From JBOHBN01 sp050698355 (GTDB lineage: Bacteria; Actinomycetota; Actinomycetes; Streptosporangiales; WHST01): a stretch of DNA of 7,174 nucleotides. Shown here piece by piece: positions 5,829 through 7,174 of the stretch. Below the pieces are notes generated by a model. That model searched no databases. It was not told the DNA's origin and was given only the letters and a program-made list of their open reading frames with translations. Position 1 is the first letter of the stretch, and the number at the start of each line of letters is the position of its first letter. The stretch covers positions 1 through 7,174 of the forward strand of contig JBOHBN010000177.1 in NCBI GenBank assembly GCA_050698355.1, read 5' to 3'. A program made the translations under genes and the position numbers.

Positions 5829-6790
5829 TCGGATGGCGCAAGGCGTTCGCGGACGCCGACATCGACGCCCTCGTCGCCGGGTACGCCAGGGCGTACCTCA
5901 ACCAGGTCCACTGGTTCCTCGAGGCGTCCGACGACGCGTCGTACTCGCTGCGGCTCGACACTACCGACGGGGTCGTGCACGAGGTGCTGCAGCGGGCGCG
6001 CCTGCGCAGCCGGGAGACGCTGCTCGACTCGCTCACCGAAACCGAGGGGTACGATCGCCGCTTCCGCGAGACTCCGCGCCTCCGACGCGTCGAGGGGGAC
6101 GAGCACGAGCGAGTACGCGTCGCGTTCGAGCGCTACCTCGACACGATCCCGCGGGCGAAGCGGTTCCGCAGCGTCACGTACGAGGTGAAGGACGTGGTGG
6201 CCAGCGGTGGCTTCGGCATCGGCAGCGCGGGCCTGCCGGCGTACACGATTCTCATCGAGGGGTTCAACGAGGCGCTGGACAACGACGTCGTGCTGTCGAT
6301 GAAGCAGGGCAACGTCGCCGCGCCATCCCGAGTGGTGACCGACGAGCGGATCGCCTCGTACTTCACCCACCACGGCCATCGCACCGCGGTGTCGCAGCGG
6401 GCCCTGCAGGCACGTGCGGACCCGCTGCTTGGGTACACCGAGGTCGACAGCGCCGGTTTCGTGGTCAGTGAGCTGTCGCCGTACCAGTCCGACGAATGGG
6501 ACGACCTGACCGAGCCAGAGGAGATCGCTCCGGTGCTCGACTACCTCGGGCGCGCCACGGCGAAGGTGCACTGCGTCTCCGATTCCGACTCCGACCAGGA
6601 CCTCGTCGCGTTCCAGACCGAGGAGGCGATCGCGGCCTCCTTGCACGGACGGGACGACGAGTTCGTGCGGTGGCTTGTCGGCTTCGCCCACGACTACGCG
6701 GCGGTCGTACGCGATGACCACCGGCACTTCGTCGACGCGTTCCGCAACGGGGAGATCGCCGGAGTGTCCTCCACCGGCTACGACAGGTGA
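5819..6790 (+). CDS. DUF2252 C-terminal half as read
   Basis: From GTG 5819 this frame encodes 323 residues beginning VALIGWRKAF. It carries a glycine-rich turn SGGFGIGSAG (129-138 of the fragment, about 255-264 of the restored protein) followed by AYTILIEG, and then a lysine in SMKQGN (K162, about 288 restored), like the nucleotide-binding loop and strand lysine of kinases. LGRATAKVH (243-251) is a usual DUF2252 tail motif. The GTG overlaps the stop of the first half by 10 nt, so termination-reinitiation is possible on paper, but no good ribosome site precedes it. Confidence 0.6.
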   Translation: MALIGWRKAFADADIDALVAGYARAYLNQVHWFLEASDDASYSLRLDTTDGVVHEVLQRARLRSRETLLDSLTETEGYDRRFRETPRLRRVEGDEHERVRVAFERYLDTIPRAKRFRSVTYEVKDVVASGGFGIGSAGLPAYTILIEGFNEALDNDVVLSMKQGNVAAPSRVVTDERIASYFTHHGHRTAVSQRALQARADPLLGYTEVDSAGFVVSELSPYQSDEWDDLTEPEEIAPVLDYLGRATAKVHCVSDSDSDQDLVAFQTEEAIAASLHGRDDEFVRWLVGFAHDYAAVVRDDHRHFVDAFRNGEIAGVSSTGYDR

Positions 6791-6814
6791 CCGCCCGTAT
6801 CCGGTAGCGGGTGG
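6791..6814 (+). terminator. Hairpin directly after the DUF2252 stop
   Basis: CCGCCCG (6791-6797) pairs with CGGGTGG (6808-6814) with one G-U pair and a 10-nt loop. No T-run follows, so it would have to act as a U-less terminator or as an mRNA 3' stabiliser. The next gene begins only 40 nt later, so read-through is plausible. Confidence 0.3.
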
Positions 6815-6853
6815 GCAGGGGAACCGCCGCCCCCCAACCGCGTTGCTCCGGTG

Positions 6854-7174
6854 ATGGCAACGCAGGACTTCGCGCACGCCGCCCTTGTGGTCAACACGCG
6901 TTCACGCGGCGGCGAGCGCGCCTACGAGCACGCGCACGAGGCACTGGTCGGGTCGGGGGTGCCGGTCCGGTCGGCGTACTCGATCAGCGATCCCGGCCGG
7001 ATCCCGGAGACGGTCCACGAGGTCCTCGCCGAGGGATGTGACCTGCTCATCCTCGGTGCGGGCGACGGTACGGTGAGCGCCGTCGTCGACATGCTCGCCC
7101 ACCACGAGGCGGTCTTCGGGCTGCTGCCCCTGGGCACGGCCAACGACTTCGCCCGCACCATGGAGATTCCCGCC
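6854..7174 (+). CDS. Diacylglycerol/sphingosine-kinase-type lipid kinase, N-terminal fragment (runs off right edge)
   Basis: An open frame from ATG 6854 runs 107 codons to the window end. NTRSRGG (14-20), the nucleotide-binding GAGDGTVSAVVDML (68-81) and LPLGTANDFAR (91-101) are the signature motifs of the DAGK catalytic domain (PF00781; the usual forms are GGGDGT and PxGTxNdfAR). Such proteins (YegS/DgkB/LCB5 group) phosphorylate diacylglycerol or related lipids with ATP, at the inner face of the membrane. The second glycine of GGGDGT is alanine here, a common and tolerated change. A GTG at 6851 directly precedes the ATG in frame and could be the start; no strong ribosome site is seen near either one. 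It lies 63 nt after the DUF2252 stop on the same strand. The C-terminal part is outside the window, so completeness cannot be judged. Confidence 0.85.
   Translation, partial: MATQDFAHAALVVNTRSRGGERAYEHAHEALVGSGVPVRSAYSISDPGRIPETVHEVLAEGCDLLILGAGDGTVSAVVDMLAHHEAVFGLLPLGTANDFARTMEIPA

Larger units (their letters stand above)
5442..6790 (+). pseudogene. DUF2252-family gene broken by a one-base frameshift
   Basis: ATG 5442 (GAGAGG 11 nt upstream) opens a frame whose product matches DUF2252 (PF10009): FAFYRGN (51-57), GDLHAENFG (84-92), FDVNDFDEA (103-111) and WDLQRLA (118-124). Right after codon GCG (5811-5813) the frame goes wrong, and it stops at TGA 5826-5828. The family sequence resumes in the -1 frame from CCAGC at 5814 and runs without interruption to TGA 6788-6790. 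Restoring one base gives LAASVALIGW across the join, as the family expects, and a protein of about 449 residues, typical for DUF2252. No other stop or frame break is seen, so the lesion is recent or is a sequencing/assembly error. DUF2252 function is unknown; the GDxHxxN and NDFD motifs resemble the catalytic and metal-binding loops of aminoglycoside-phosphotransferase-like kinases. Confidence 0.82.

Noticed and set aside
5808..5830. Programmed -1 ribosomal frameshift in the DUF2252 gene
   Set aside because: A -1 slip at GCG would give the right LAAS reading, but there is no slippery heptamer, and DUF2252 proteins are normally encoded in one frame. A lost base or a sequence error explains it more simply.
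1..7174. Mobile element, CRISPR array, toxin-antitoxin or anti-phage system
   Set aside because: No transposase, integrase, regularly spaced repeats, small paired genes or nuclease/helicase motifs were seen on either strand.

Overview
This window looks like chromosomal DNA from a high-GC actinobacterium. The evidence is the strong G/C bias at third codon positions, several GTG starts, and the gene families present (DUF2252, MOSC, class A beta-lactamase-like hydrolase, CehA/McbA-type PHP hydrolase). The species cannot be named from the sequence. No rRNA, tRNA, CRISPR array, insertion sequence or phage gene was seen.

The left three quarters (positions 1-5315) is read on the minus strand. In transcription order it holds a 12-TM-like permease (5315-3882), a cytoplasmic class A beta-lactamase-like serine hydrolase (3885-3043), a MOSC-domain protein (3008-2220) and a split PHP-domain metallohydrolase (2215-392). 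These four overlap or sit within 34 nt of each other and are probably one operon. After a 277-nt gap rich in palindromes comes the first 38 codons of an ABC-transporter ATPase (114-1), cut by the window edge. The set (uptake permease, two different hydrolases, a molybdenum-cofactor-type protein, perhaps an ABC transporter) suggests import and breakdown of a small organic compound. No substrate can be named.

A 126-nt divergent intergenic region (5316-5441) separates this operon from the plus-strand genes. It contains two inverted repeats, each with a possible -10 hexamer at its centre, one facing each way.

On the plus strand lies a DUF2252-family gene (5442-6790) broken by a one-base frameshift near 5813. 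The frameshift lies in the middle of a perfect 10-bp palindrome. Both halves are otherwise intact and join into a normal-length protein of about 449 residues. A short hairpin follows, and then the first 107 codons of a diacylglycerol-kinase/sphingosine-kinase-type lipid kinase (6854 to the right edge).

The points most worth a second look are the DUF2252 frameshift palindrome, the reversed order of kinase-like motifs in DUF2252, the beta-lactamase-like enzyme that lacks a signal peptide and a clear canonical omega-loop motif, the beta-sandwich-like insert inside the PHP hydrolase, and the paired operators in the divergent promoter region.
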